A DNA stretch of 64,000 nucleotides from contig JAQNBH010000063.1 of NCBI GenBank assembly GCA_028752905.1, positions 1-64,000 of the forward strand, read 5' to 3'. Numbering within the stretch: position 1 is the first letter of the stretch; every line of letters starts with the position of its first letter. The notes beneath the pieces were generated by a model. That model was not told where the DNA came from, made no database searches, and was given only the letters and a program-made list of their open reading frames with translations. Of the stretch, positions 10,913-24,552 are shown one piece after another. A program made the translations under genes and the position numbers. This stretch comes from Cladorhizidae sp. MBARI D1340-BT2 (taxonomy: Eukaryota; Porifera; Demospongiae; Poecilosclerida; Cladorhizidae).

Positions 10913-13900
10913 GAGAACACATAATGAAACCTATCATTCGAATCATATCAAGTCCATTACAGTGAAGTGTGCATAATATTATGGATGTTTGATATCAACA
11001 GAGAGCACAGGGAGAGACCTATCTTAATAGCTATATATCAAATTTATACAGTGAAGTGTGGAGAATCTATGAAGCTAACCTGTTTAGCATCAAGATAGAG
11101 AACACATAGAGAAACCTATCTTGTGATCCTATGTATGCAGAATATACGGATGTTTGGTATCAAGAGAGAGAGAACACAGAGAGGCCTACCTTTAGAGCTA
11201 TATATCAAGTCTATTCAGTGAAGTGTGGAGAATCTATGAAGCTAACATGTTTAGCTCAAGATAGAGAACACTGAGAGATACCTATCTTGCAAGTCCACTA
11301 CAGTGAAGTGTGCAGAATATATGGATGTTTGGTATCAAGAGAGAGCACTTAGAGAGTCCTATCTTAATAGCTATACATCAAGTCTATTCAGTGAAGTGTG
11401 GATAATCTACGAAGCTAAACATGTTTAGCATCAAGTAAGAGTACAATTCATAACTGCCCTAATTAACAAGACCAAAGTCCCAGATTTTGTCAACTGATAG
11501 AGAAGGCCCTTATCTGCAACATGTCAACAGATTATCAATAAATGTAGTGGTTTTTCACTGGCAGGCCACCGCTTTGGCAACTGGAAAACGCCAGGAAAGA
11601 TCGCAAACCTTACCACTTCAAATCACCATAACTTGCTAATACTTAGAGTAATCAAAATTATGGTACGTACAAAAGACAGATAATTAGAAGGGCTATCCGG
11701 TGATATAAAAAATTTCTTTTTTGGGTAAAGTGTAGAAAAGTTATGAGCTTTACGGCAAAAAAGCAAGATTTTTGGGGGGGAAAATGAGAAACATATAGAC
11801 CAAATTAGGGCAAATATCAAGATAGAGAACACATAATGAAACCTATCATTCGAATCATATCAAGTCCATTACAGTGAAGTGTGCATAATATTATGGATGT
11901 TTGATATCAACAGAGAGCACAGGGAGAGACCTATCTTAATAGCTATATATCAAATTTATACAGTGAAGTGTGGAGAATCTATGAAGCTAACCTGTTTAGC
12001 ATCAAGATAGAGAACACATAGAGAAACCTATCTTGTGATTCTATGTATGCAGAATATACGGATGTTTGGTATCAAGAGAGAGAACAGAGAGAGGCCTACC
12101 TTTAGAGCTATATATCAAGTCTATTCAGTGAAGTGTGGAGAATCTATGAAGCTAACATGTTTAGCTCAAGATAGAGAACACTGAGAGATACCTATCTTGC
12201 AAGTCCACTACAGTGAAGTGTGCAGAATATATGGATGTTTGGTATCAAGAGAGAGCACTTAGAGAGTCCTATCTTAATAGCTATACATCAAGTCTATTCA
12301 GTGAAGTGTGGATAATCTACGAAGCTAAACATGTTTAGCATCAAGTAAGAGTACAATTCATAACTGCCCTAATTAACAAGACCAAAGTCCCAGATTTTGT
12401 CAACTGATAGAGAAGGCCCTTATCTGCAACATGTCAACAGATTATCAATAAATGTAGTGGTTTTTCACTGGCAGGCCACCGCTTTGGCAACTGGAAAACG
12501 CCAGGAAAGATCGCAAACCTTACCACTTCAAATCACCATAACTTGCTAATACTTAGAGTAATCAAAATTATGGCACGTACAAAAGACAGATAATTAGAAG
12601 GGCTATCCGGTGATATAAAAAATTCTTTTTTGGGTAAAGTGTAGAAAAGTTATGAGCTTTACGGCAAAAAAGCAAGATTTTTGGGGAAAAAATGAGAAAC
12701 ATATAGACCAAATTAGGGCAAATATCAAGATAGAGAACACATAATGAAACCTGTCATTCGAATCATATCAAGTCCATTACAGTGAAGTGTGCATAATATT
12801 ATGGATGTTTGATATCAACAGAGAGCACAGGGAGAGACCTATCTTAATAGCTATATATCAAATTTATACAGTGAAGTGTGGAGAATCTATGAAGCTAACC
12901 TGTTTAGCATCAAGATAGAGAACACATAGAGAAACCTATCTTGTGATTCTATGTATGCAGAATATACGGATGTTTGGTATCAAGAGAGAGAACAGAGAGA
13001 GGCCTACCTTTAGAGCTATATATCAAGTCTATTCAGTGAAGTGTGGAGAATCTATGAAGCTAACATGTTTAGCTCAAGATAGAGAACACTGAGAGATACC
13101 TATCTTGCAAGTCCACTACAGTGAAGTGTGCAGAATATATGGATGTTTGGTATCAAGAGAGAGCACTTAGAGAGTCCTATCTTAATAGCTATACATCAAG
13201 TCTATTCAGTGAAGTGTGGATAATCTACGAAGCTAAACATGTTTAGCATCAAGTAAGAGTACAATTCATAACTGCCCTAATTAACAAGACCAAAGTCCCA
13301 GATTTTGTCAACTGATAGAGAAGGCCCTTATCTGCAACATGTCAACAGATTATCAATAAATGTAGTGGTTTTTCACTGGCAGGCCACCGCTTTGGCAACT
13401 GGAAAACGCCAGGAAAGATCGCAAACCTTACCACTTCAAATCACCATAACTTGCTAATACTTAGAGTAATCAAAATTATGGCACGTACAAAAGACAGATA
13501 ATTAGAAGGGCTATCCGGTGATATAAAAAATTTCTTTTTTGGGTAAAGTGTAGAAAAGTTATGAGCTTTACGGCAAAAAAGCAAGATTTTTGGGGGGGAA
13601 ATGAGAAACATATAGACCAAATTAGGGCAAATATCAAGATAGAGAACACATAATGAAACCTATCATTCGAATCATATCAAGTCCATTACAGTGAAGTGTG
13701 CATAATATTATGGATGTTTGATATCAACAGAGAGCACAGGGAGAGACCTATCTTAATAGCTATATATCAAATTTATACAGTGAAGTGTGGAGAATCTATG
13801 AAGCTAACCTGTTTAGCATCAAGATAGAGAACACATAGAGAAACCTATCTTGTGATCCTATGTATGCAGAATATACGGATGTTTGGTATCAAGAGAGAGA

Positions 13901-16371
13901 GAACACAGAGAGGCCTACCTTTAGAGCTATATATCAAGTCTATTCAGTGAAGTGTGGAGAATCTATGAAGCTAACATGTTTAGCTCAAGATAGAGAACAC
14001 TGAGAGATACCTATCTTGCAAGTCCACTACAGTGAAGTGTGCAGAATATATGGATGTTTGGTATCAAGAGAGAGCACTTAGAGAGTCCTATCTTAATAGC
14101 TATACATCAAGTCTATTCAGTGAAGTGTGGATAATCTACGAAGCTAAACATGTTTAGCATCAAGTAAGAGTACAATTCATAACTGCCCTAATTAACAAGA
14201 CCAAAGTCCCAGATTTTGTCAACTGATAGAGAAGGCCCTTATCTGCAACATGTCAACAGATTATCAATAAATGTAGTGGTTTTTCACTGGCAGGCCACCG
14301 CTTTGGCAACTGGAAAACGCCAGGAAAGATCGCAAACCTTACCACTTCAAATCACCATAACTTGCTAATACTTAGAGTAATCAAAATTATGGTACGTACA
14401 AAAGACAGATAATTAGAAGGGCTATCCGGTGATATAAAAAATTTCTTTTTTGGGTAAAGTGTAGAAAAGTTATGAGCTTTACGGCAAAAAAGCAAGATTT
14501 TTGGGGGGGAAAATGAGAAACATATAGACCAAATTAGGGCAAATATCAAGATAGAGAACACATAATGAAACCTATCATTCGAATCATATCAAGTCCATTA
14601 CAGTGAAGTGTGCATAATATTATGGATGTTTGATATCAACAGAGAGCACAGGGAGAGACCTATCTTAATAGCTATATATCAAATTTATACAGTGAAGTGT
14701 GGAGAATCTATGAAGCTAACCTGTTTAGCATCAAGATAGAGAACACATAGAGAAACCTATCTTGTGATTCTATGTATGCAGAATATACGGATGTTTGGTA
14801 TCAAGAGAGAGAACAGAGAGAGGCCTACCTTTAGAGCTATATATCAAGTCTATTCAGTGAAGTGTGGAGAATCTATGAAGCTAACATGTTTAGCTCAAGA
14901 TAGAGAACACTGAGAGATACCTATCTTGCAAGTCCACTACAGTGAAGTGTGCAGAATATATGGATGTTTGGTATCAAGAGAGAGCACTTAGAGAGTCCTA
15001 TCTTAATAGCTATACATCAAGTCTATTCAGTGAAGTGTGGATAATCTACGAAGCTAAACATGTTTAGCATCAAGTAAGAGTACAATTCATAACTGCCCTA
15101 ATTAACAAGACCAAAGTCCCAGATTTTGTCAACTGATAGAGAAGGCCCTTATCTGCAACATGTCAACAGATTATCAATAAATGTAGTGGTTTTTCACTGG
15201 CAGGCCACCGCTTTGGCAACTGGAAAACGCCAGGAAAGATAGCAAACCTTACCACTTCAAATCACCATAACTTGCTAATACTTAGAGTAATCAAAATTAT
15301 GGCACGTACAAAAGACAGATAATTAGAAGGGCTATCCGGTGATATAAAAAATTTCTTTTTTGGGTAAAGTGTAGAAAAGTTATGAGCTTTACGGCAAAAA
15401 AGCAAGATTTTTTGGGGGAAAATGAGAAACATATAGACCAAATTAGGGCAAATATCAAGATAGAGAACACATAATGAAACCTATCATTCGAATCATATCA
15501 AGTCCATTACAGTGAAGTGTGCATAATATTATGGATGTTTGATATCAACAGAGAGCACAGGGAGAGACCTATCTTAATAGCTATATATCAAATTTATACA
15601 GTGAAGTGTGGAGAATCTATGAAGCTAACCTGTTTAGCATCAAGATAGAGAACACATAGAGAAACCTATCTTGTGATTCTATGTATGCAGAATATACGGA
15701 TGTTTGGTATCAAGAGAGAGAACAGAGAGAGGCCTACCTTTAGAGCTATATATCAAGTCTATTCAGTGAAGTGTGGAGAATCTATGAAGCTAACATGTTT
15801 AGCTCAAGATAGAGAACACTGAGAGATACCTATCTTGCAAGTCCACTACAGTGAAGTGTGCAGAATATATGGATGTTTGGTATCAAGAGAGAGCACTTAG
15901 AGAGTCCTATCTTAATAGCTATACATCAAGTCTATTCAGTGAAGTGTGGATAATCTACGAAGCTAAACATGTTTAGCATCAAGTAAGAGTACAATTCATA
16001 ACTGCCCTAATTAACAAGACCAAAGTCCAAGATTTTGTCAACTGATAGAGAAGGCCCTTATCTGCAACATGTCAACAGATTATCAATAAATGTAGTGGTT
16101 TTTCACTGGCAGGCCACCGCTTTGGCAACTGGAAAACGCCAGGAAAGATAGCAAACCTTACCACTTCAAATCACCATAACTTGCTAATACTTAGAGTAAT
16201 CAAAATTATGGCACGTACAAAAGACAGATAATTAGAAGGGCTATCCGGTGATATAAAAAATTTCTTTTTTGGGTAAAGTGTAGAAAAGTTATGAGCTTTA
16301 CGGCAAAAAAGCAAGATTTTTTGGGGGAAAATGAGAAACATATAGACCAAATTAGGGCAAATATCAAGATA
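10913..16371 (+). repeat. Monomers 13-18, order Z-X-Y-Z-W-V (duplicate of 7-12)
   Basis: Starts 10913, 11825, 12733, 13642, 14554, 15463. Monomers 13-17 match 7-11 class for class and in length (4550 bp each). The sixth differs only in tract form at the sites I track: T6G5A4 in 18 against T5G7A3 in 12. This is a tandem duplication of a six-monomer, 5459 bp block. Confidence 0.88.
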
Positions 16372-18189
16372 GAGAACACATAATGAAACCTATCATTCGA
16401 ATCATATCAAGTCCATTACAGTGAAGTGTGCAGAATATTATGGATGTTTGATATCAACAGAGAGCACAGGGAGAGACCTATCTTAATAGCTATATATCAA
16501 ATTTATACAGTGAAGTGTGGAGAATCTATGAAGCTAACCTGTTTAGCATCAAGATAGAGAACACATAGAGAAACCTATCTTGTGATTCTATGTATGCAGA
16601 ATATACGGATGTTTGGTATCAAGAGAGAGAACAGAGAGAGGCCTACCTTTAGAGCTATATATCAAGTCTATTCAGTGAAGTGTGGAGAATCTATGAAGCT
16701 AACATGTTTAGCTCAAGATAGAGAACACTGAGAGATACCTATCTTGCAAGTCCACTACAGTGAAGTGTGCAGAATATATGGATGTTTGGTATCAAGAGAG
16801 AGCACTTAGAGAGTCCTATCTTAATAGCTATACATCAAGTCTATTCAGTGAAGTGTGGATAATCTACGAAGCTAAACATGTTTAGCATCAAGTAAGAGTA
16901 CAATTCATAACTGCCCTAATTAACAAGACCAAAGTCCCAGATTTTGTCAACTGATAGAGAAGGCCCTTATCTGCAACATGTCAACAGATTATCAATAAAT
17001 GTAGTGGTTTTTCACTGGCAGGCCACCGCTTTGGCAACTGGAAAACGCCAGGAAAGATAGCAAACCTTACCACTTCAAATCACCATAACTTGCTAATACT
17101 TAGAGTAATCAAAATTATGGCACGTACAAAAGACAGATAATTAGAAGGGCTATCCGGTGATATAAAAAAATTCTTTTTTGGGTAAAGTGTAGAAAAGTTA
17201 TGAGCTTTACGGCAAAAAAGCAAGATTTTTGGGGGGGAAATGAGAAACATATAGACCAAATTAGGGCAAATATCAAGATAGAGAACACATAATGAAACCT
17301 ATCATTCGAATCATATCAAGTCCATTACAGTGAAGTGTGCATAATATTATGGATGTTTGATATCAACAGAGAGCACAGGGAGAGACCTATCTTAATAGCT
17401 ATATATCAAATTTATACAGTGAAGTGTGGAGAATCTATGAAGCTAACCTGTTTAGCATCAAGATAGAGAACACATAGAGAAACCTATCTTGTGATTCTAT
17501 GTATGCAGAATATACGGATGTTTGGTATCAAGAGAGAGAACAGAGAGAGGCCTACCTTTAGAGCTATATATCAAGTCTATTCAGTGAAGTGTGGAGAATC
17601 TATGAAGCTAACATGTTTAGCTCAAGATAGAGAACACTGAGAGATACCTATCTTGCAAGTCCACTACAGTGAAGTGTGCAGAATATATGGATGTTTGGTA
17701 TCAAGAGAGAGCACTTAGAGAGTCCTATCTTAATAGCTATACATCAAGTCTATTCAGTGAAGTGTGGATAATCTACGAAGCTAAACATGTTTAGCATCAA
17801 GTAAGAGTACAATTCATAACTGCCCTAATTAACAAGACCAAAGTCCCAGATTTTGTCAACTGATAGAGAAGGCCCTTATCTGCAACATGTCAACAGATTA
17901 TCAATAAATGTAGTGGTTTTTCACTGGCAGGCCACCGCTTTGGCAACTGGAAAACGCCAGGAAAGATAGCAAACCTTACCACTTCAAATCACCATAACTT
18001 GCTAATACTTAGAGTAATCAAAATTATGGCACGTACAAAAGACAGATAATTAGAAGGGCTATCCGGTGATATAAAAAATTTCTTTTTTGGGTAAAGTGTA
18101 GAAAAGTTATGAGCTTTACGGCAAAAAAGCAAGATTTTTTGGGGGAAAATGAGAAACATATAGACCAAATTAGGGCAAATATCAAGATA
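16372..18189 (+). repeat. Monomers 19-20, order U-W
   Basis: Monomer 19 has 62G with 130A plus the U-class 799A and T5G7A3, a combination seen nowhere else (other U copies have 62T). Monomer 20 is an ordinary W copy (62T, 130A, 688A, T6G5A4). The pair sits between the six-monomer duplication and the S-rich region, where an exchange junction is likely. Confidence 0.82.
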
Positions 18190-21100
18190 GAGAACACATA
18201 ATGAAACCTATCATTCGAATCATATCAAGTCCATTACAGTGAAGTGTGCATAATATTATGGATGTTTGATATCAACAGAGAGCACAGGGAGAGACCTATC
18301 TTAATAGCTATATATCAAATTTATACAGTGAAGTGTGGAGAATCTATGAAGCTAACCTGTTTAGCATCAAGATAGAGAACACATAGAGAAACCTATCTTG
18401 TGATTCTATGTATGCAGAATATACGGATGTTTGGTATCAAGAGAGAGAACAGAGAGAGGCCTACCTTTAGAGCTATATATCAAGTCTATTCAGTGAAGTG
18501 TGGAGAATCTATGAAGCTAACATGTTTAGCTCAAGATAGAGAACACTGAGAGATACCTATCTTGCAAGTCCACTACAGTGAAGTGTGCAGAATATATGGA
18601 TGTTTGGTATCAAGAGAGAGCACTTAGAGAGTCCTATCTTAATAGCTATACATCAAGTCTATTCAGTGAAGTGTGGATAATCTACGAAGCTAAACATGTT
18701 TAGCATCAAGTAAGAGTACAATTCATAACTGCCCTAATTAACAAGACCAAAGTCCCAGATTTTGTCAACTGATAGAGAAGGCCCTTATCTGCAACATGTC
18801 AACAGATTATCAATAAATGTAGTGGTTTTTCACTGGCAGGCCACCGCTTTGGCAACTGGAAAACGCCAGGAAAGATCGCAAACCTTACCACTTCAAATCA
18901 CCATAACTTGCTAATACTTAGAGTAATCAAAATTATGGCACGTACAAAAGACAGATAATTAAAAGGGCTATCCGATGATATAAAAAATTTCTTTTTTGGG
19001 TAAAGTGTAGAAAAGTTATGAGCTTTACGGCAAAAAAGCAAGATTTTTGGGGGGAAAATGAGAAACATATAGACCAAATTAGGGCAAATATCAAGATAGA
19101 GAACACATAATGAAACCTATCATTCGAATCATATCAAGTCCATTACAGTGAAGTGTGCAGAATATTATGGATGTTTGATATCAACAGAGAGCACAGGGAG
19201 AGACCTATCTTAATAGCTATATATCAAGTTTATACAGTGAAGTGTGGAGAATCTATGAAGCTAACCTGTTTAGCATCAAGATAGAGAACACATAGAGAAA
19301 CCTATCTTGTGATTCTATGTATGCAGAATATACGGATGTTTGGTATCAAGAGAGAGAACAGAGAGAGGCCTACCTTTAGAGCTATATATCAAGTCTATTC
19401 AGTGAAGTGTGGAGAATCTATGAAGCTAACATGTTTAGCTCAAGATAGAGAACACTGAGAGATACCTATCTTGCAAGTCCACTACAGTGAAGTGTGCAGA
19501 ATATATGGATGTTTGGTATCAAGAGAGAGCACTTAGAGAGTCCTATCTTAATAGCTATACATCAAGTCTATTCAGTGAAGTGTGGATAATCTACGAAGCT
19601 AAACATGTTTAGCATCAAGTAAGAGTACAATTCATAACTGCCCTAATTAACAAGACCAAAGTCCCAGATTTTGTCAACTGATAGAGAAGGCCCTTATCTG
19701 CAACATGTCAACAGATTATCAATAAATGTAGTGGTTTTTCACTGGCAGGCCACCGCTTTGGCAACTGGAAAACGCCAGGAAAGATCGCAAACCTTACCAC
19801 TTCAAATCACCATAACTTGCTAATACTTAGAGTAATCAAAATTATGGCACGTACAAAAGACAGATAATTAAAAGGGCTATCCGATGATATAAAAAATTTC
19901 TTTTTTGGGTAAAGTGTAGAAAAGTTATGAGCTTTACGGCAAAAAAGCAAGATTTTTGGGGGGAAAATGAGAAACATATAGACCAAATTAGGGCAAATAT
20001 CAAGATAGAGAACACATAATGAAACCTATCATTCGAATCATATCAAGTCCATTACAGTGAAGTGTGCAGAATATTATGGATGTTTGATATCAACAGAGAG
20101 CACAGGGAGAGACCTATCTTAATAGCTATATATCAAGTTTATACAGTGAAGTGTGGAGAATCTATGAAGCTAACCTGTTTAGCATCAAGATAGAGAACAC
20201 ATAGAGAAACCTATCTTGTGATTCTATGTATGCAGAATATACGGATGTTTGGTATCAAGAGAGAGAACAGAGAGAGGCCTACCTTTAGAGCTATATATCA
20301 AGTCTATTCAGTGAAGTGTGGAGAATCTATGAAGCTAACATGTTTAGCTCAAGATAGAGAACACTGAGAGATACCTATCTTGCAAGTCCACTACAGTGAA
20401 GTGTGCAGAATATATGGATGTTTGGTATCAAGAGAGAGCACTTAGAGAGTCCTATCTTAATAGCTATACATCAAGTCTATTCAGTGAAGTGTGGATAATC
20501 TACGAAGCTAAACATGTTTAGCATCAAGTAAGAGTACAATTCATAACTGCCCTAATTAACAAGACCAAAGTCCCAGATTTTGTCAACTGATAGAGAAGGC
20601 CCTTATCTGCAACATGTGAACAGATTATCAATAAATGTAGTGGTTTTTCACTGGCAGGCCACCGCTTTGGCAACTGGAAAACGCCAGGAAAGATCGCAAA
20701 CCTTACCACTTCAAATCACCATAACTTGCTAATACTTAGAGTAATCAAAATTATGGCACATACAAAAGACAGATAATTAGAAGGGCTATCCGGTGATATA
20801 AAAAATTTCTTTTTTGGGTAAAGTGTAGAAAAGTTATGAGCTTTACGGCAAAAAAGCAAGATTTTTGGGGAAAAAATGAGAAACATATAGACCAAATTAG
20901 GGCAAATATCAAGATAGAGAACACATAATGAAACCTATCATTCGAATCATATCAAGTCCATTACAGTGAAGTGTGCATAATATTATGGATGTTTGATATC
21001 AACAGAGAGCACAGGGAGAGACCTATCTTAATAGCTATATATCAAATTTATACAGTGAAGTGTGGAGAATCTATGAAGCTAACCTGTTTAGCATCAAGAT

Positions 21101-24100
21101 AGAGAACACATAGAGAAACCTATCTTGTGATTCTATGTATGCAGAATATACGGATGTTTGGTATCAAGAGAGAGAACAGAGAGAGGCCTACCTTTAGAGC
21201 TATATATCAAGTCTATTCAGTGAAGTGTGGAGAATCTATGAAGCTAACATGTTTAGCTCAAGATAGAGAACACTGAGAGATACCTATCTTGCAAGTCCAC
21301 TACAGTGAAGTGTGCAGAATATATGGATGTTTGGTATCAAGAGAGAGCACTTAGAGAGTCCTATCTTAATAGCTATACATCAAGTCTATTCAGTGAAGTG
21401 TGGATAATCTACGAAGCTAAACATGTTTAGCATCAAGTAAGAGTACAATTCATAACTGCCCTAATTAACAAGACCAAAGTCCCAGATTTTGTCAACTGAT
21501 AGAGAAGGCCCTTATCTGCAACATGTCAACAGATTATCAATAAATGTAGTGGTTTTTCACTGGCAGGCCACCGCTTTGGCAACTGGAAAACGCCAGGAAA
21601 GATAGCAAACCTTACCACTTCAAATCACCATAACTTGCTAATACTTAGAGTAATCAAAATTTTGGCACGTACAAAAGACAGATAATTAAAAGGGCTATCC
21701 GATGATATAAAAAATTTCTTTTTTGGGTAAAGTATAGAAAAGTTATGAGCTTTACGGCAAAAAAGCAAGATTTTTGGGGGGAAAATGAGAAACATATAGA
21801 CCAAATTAGGGCAAATATCAAGATAGAGAACACATAATGAAACCTATCATTCGAATCATATCAAGTCCATTACAGTGAAGTGTGCAGAATATTATGGATG
21901 TTTGATATCAACAGAGAGCACAGGGAGAGACCTATCTTAATAGCTATATATCAAATTTATACAGTGAAGTGTGGAGAATCTATGAAGCTAACCTGTTTAG
22001 CATCAAGATAGAGAACACATAGAGAAACCTATCTTGTGATTCTATGTATGCAGAATATACGGATGTTTGGTATCAAGAGAGAGAACAGAGAGAGGCCTAC
22101 CTTTAGAGCTATATATCAAGTCTATTCAGTGAAGTGTGGAGAATCTATGAAGCTAACATGTTTAGCTCAAGATAGAGAACACTGAGAGATACCTATCTTG
22201 CAAGTCCACTACAGTGAAGTGTGCAGAATATATGGATGTTTGGTATCAAGAGAGAGCACTTAGAGAGTCCTATCTTAATAGCTATACATCAAGTCTATTC
22301 AGTGAAGTGTGGATAATCTACGAAGCTAAACATGTTTAGCATCAAGTAAGAGTACAATTCATAACTGCCCTAATTAACAAGACCAAAGTCCCAGATTTTG
22401 TCAACTGATAGAGAAGGCCCTTATCTGCAACATGTCAACAGATTATCAATAAATGTAGTGGTTTTTCACTGGCAGGCCACCGCTTTGGCAACTGGAAAAC
22501 GCCAGGAAAGATCGCAAACCTTACCACTTCAAATCACCATAACTTGCTAATACTTAGAGTAATCAAAATTATGGCACGTACAAAAGACAGATAATTAGAA
22601 GGGCTATCCGGTGATATAAAAAATTTCTTTTTTGGGTAAAGTGTAGAAAAGTTATGAGCTTTACGGCAAAAAAGCAAGATTTTTGGGGAAAAAATGAGAA
22701 ACATATAGACCAAATTAGGGCAAATATCAAGATAGAGAACACATAATGAAACCTATCATTCGAATCATATCAAGTCCATTACAGTGAAGTGTGCATAATA
22801 TTATGGATGTTTGATATCAACAGAGAGCACAGGGAGAGACCTATCTTAATAGCTATATATCAAATTTATACAGTGAAGTGTGGAGAATCTATGAAGCTAA
22901 CCTGTTTAGCATCAAGATAGAGAACACATAGAGAAACCTATCTTGTGATTCTATGTATGCAGAATATACGGATGTTTGGTATCAAGAGAGAGAACAGAGA
23001 GAGGCCTACCTTTAGAGCTATATATCAAGTCTATTCAGTGAAGTGTGGAGAATCTATGAAGCTAACATGTTTAGCTCAAGATAGAGAACACTGAGAGATA
23101 CCTATCTTGCAAGTCCACTACAGTGAAGTGTGCAGAATATATGGATGTTTGGTATCAAGAGAGAGCACTTAGAGAGTCCTATCTTAATAGCTATACATCA
23201 AGTCTATTCAGTGAAGTGTGGATAATCTACGAAGCTAAACATGTTTAGCATCAAGTAAGAGTACAATTCATAACTGCCCTAATTAACAAGACCAAAGTCC
23301 CAGATTTTGTCAACTGATAGAGAAGGCCCTTATCTGCAACATGTCAACAGATTATCAATAAATGTAGTGGTTTTTCACTGGCAGGCCACCGCTTTGGCAA
23401 CTGGAAAACGCCAGGAAAGATCGCAAACCTTACCACTTCAAATCACCATAACTTGCTAATACTTAGAGTAATCAAAATTATGGCACGTACAAAAGACAGA
23501 TAATTAAAAGGGCTATCCGATGATATAAAAAATTTCTTTTTTGGGTAAAGTGTAGAAAAGTTATGAGCTTTACGGCAAAAAAGCAAGATTTTTGGGGGGA
23601 AAATGAGAAACATATAGACCAAATTAGGGCAAATATCAAGATAGAGAACACATAATGAAACCTATCATTCGAATCATATCAAGTCCATTACAGTGAAGTG
23701 TGCAGAATATTATGGATGTTTGATATCAACAGAGAGCACAGGGAGAGACCTATCTTAATAGCTATATATCAAATTTATACAGTGAAGTGTGGAGAATCTA
23801 TGAAGCTAACCTGTTTAGCATCAAGATAGAGAACACATAGAGAAACCTATCTTGTGATTCTATGTATGCAGAATATACGGATGTTTGGTATCAAGAGAGA
23901 GAACAGAGAGAGGCCTACCTTTAGAGCTATATATCAAGTCTATTCAGTGAAGTGTGGAGAATCTATGAAGCTAACATGTTTAGCTCAAGATAGAGAACAC
24001 TGAGAGATACCTATCTTGCAAGTCCACTACAGTGAAGTGTGCAGAATATATGGATGTTTGGTATCAAGAGAGAGCACTTAGAGAGTCCTATCTTAATAGC

Positions 24101-24552
24101 TATACATCAAGTCTATTCAGTGAAGTGTGGATAATCTACGAAGCTAAACATGTTTAGCATCAAGTAAGAGTACAATTCATAACTGCCCTAATTAACAAGA
24201 CCAAAGTCCCAGATTTTGTCAACTGATAGAGAAGGCCCTTATCTGCAACATGTCAACAGATTATCAATAAATGTAGTGGTTTTTCACTGGCAGGCCACCG
24301 CTTTGGCAACTGGAAAACGCCAGGAAAGATAGCAAACCTTACCACTTCAAATCACCATAACTTGCTAATACTTAGAGTAATCAAAATTATGGCACGTACA
24401 AAAGACAGATAATTAGAAGGGCTATCCGGTGATATAAAAAATTTCTTTTTTGGGTAAAGTGTAGAAAAGTTATGAGCTTTACGGCAAAAAAGCAAGATTT
24501 TTGGGGAAAAAATGAGAAACATATAGACCAAATTAGGGCAAATATCAAGATA
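18190..24552 (+). repeat. Monomers 21-27, order S-S-K-S-L-S-L
   Basis: Starts every 909 bp from 18190. 773A with 786A marks 21, 22, 24 and 26. Monomer 22 is 62G/130G. Monomer 23 is K (611G, T5G4A6) with a private A at 20760. Monomer 24 has 746T and 818A. Monomers 25 and 27 are 62G/130A with T5G4A6 and 688C or 688A respectively. The order repeats in monomers 50-56 and, with one tract change, 63-69. Confidence 0.86.
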
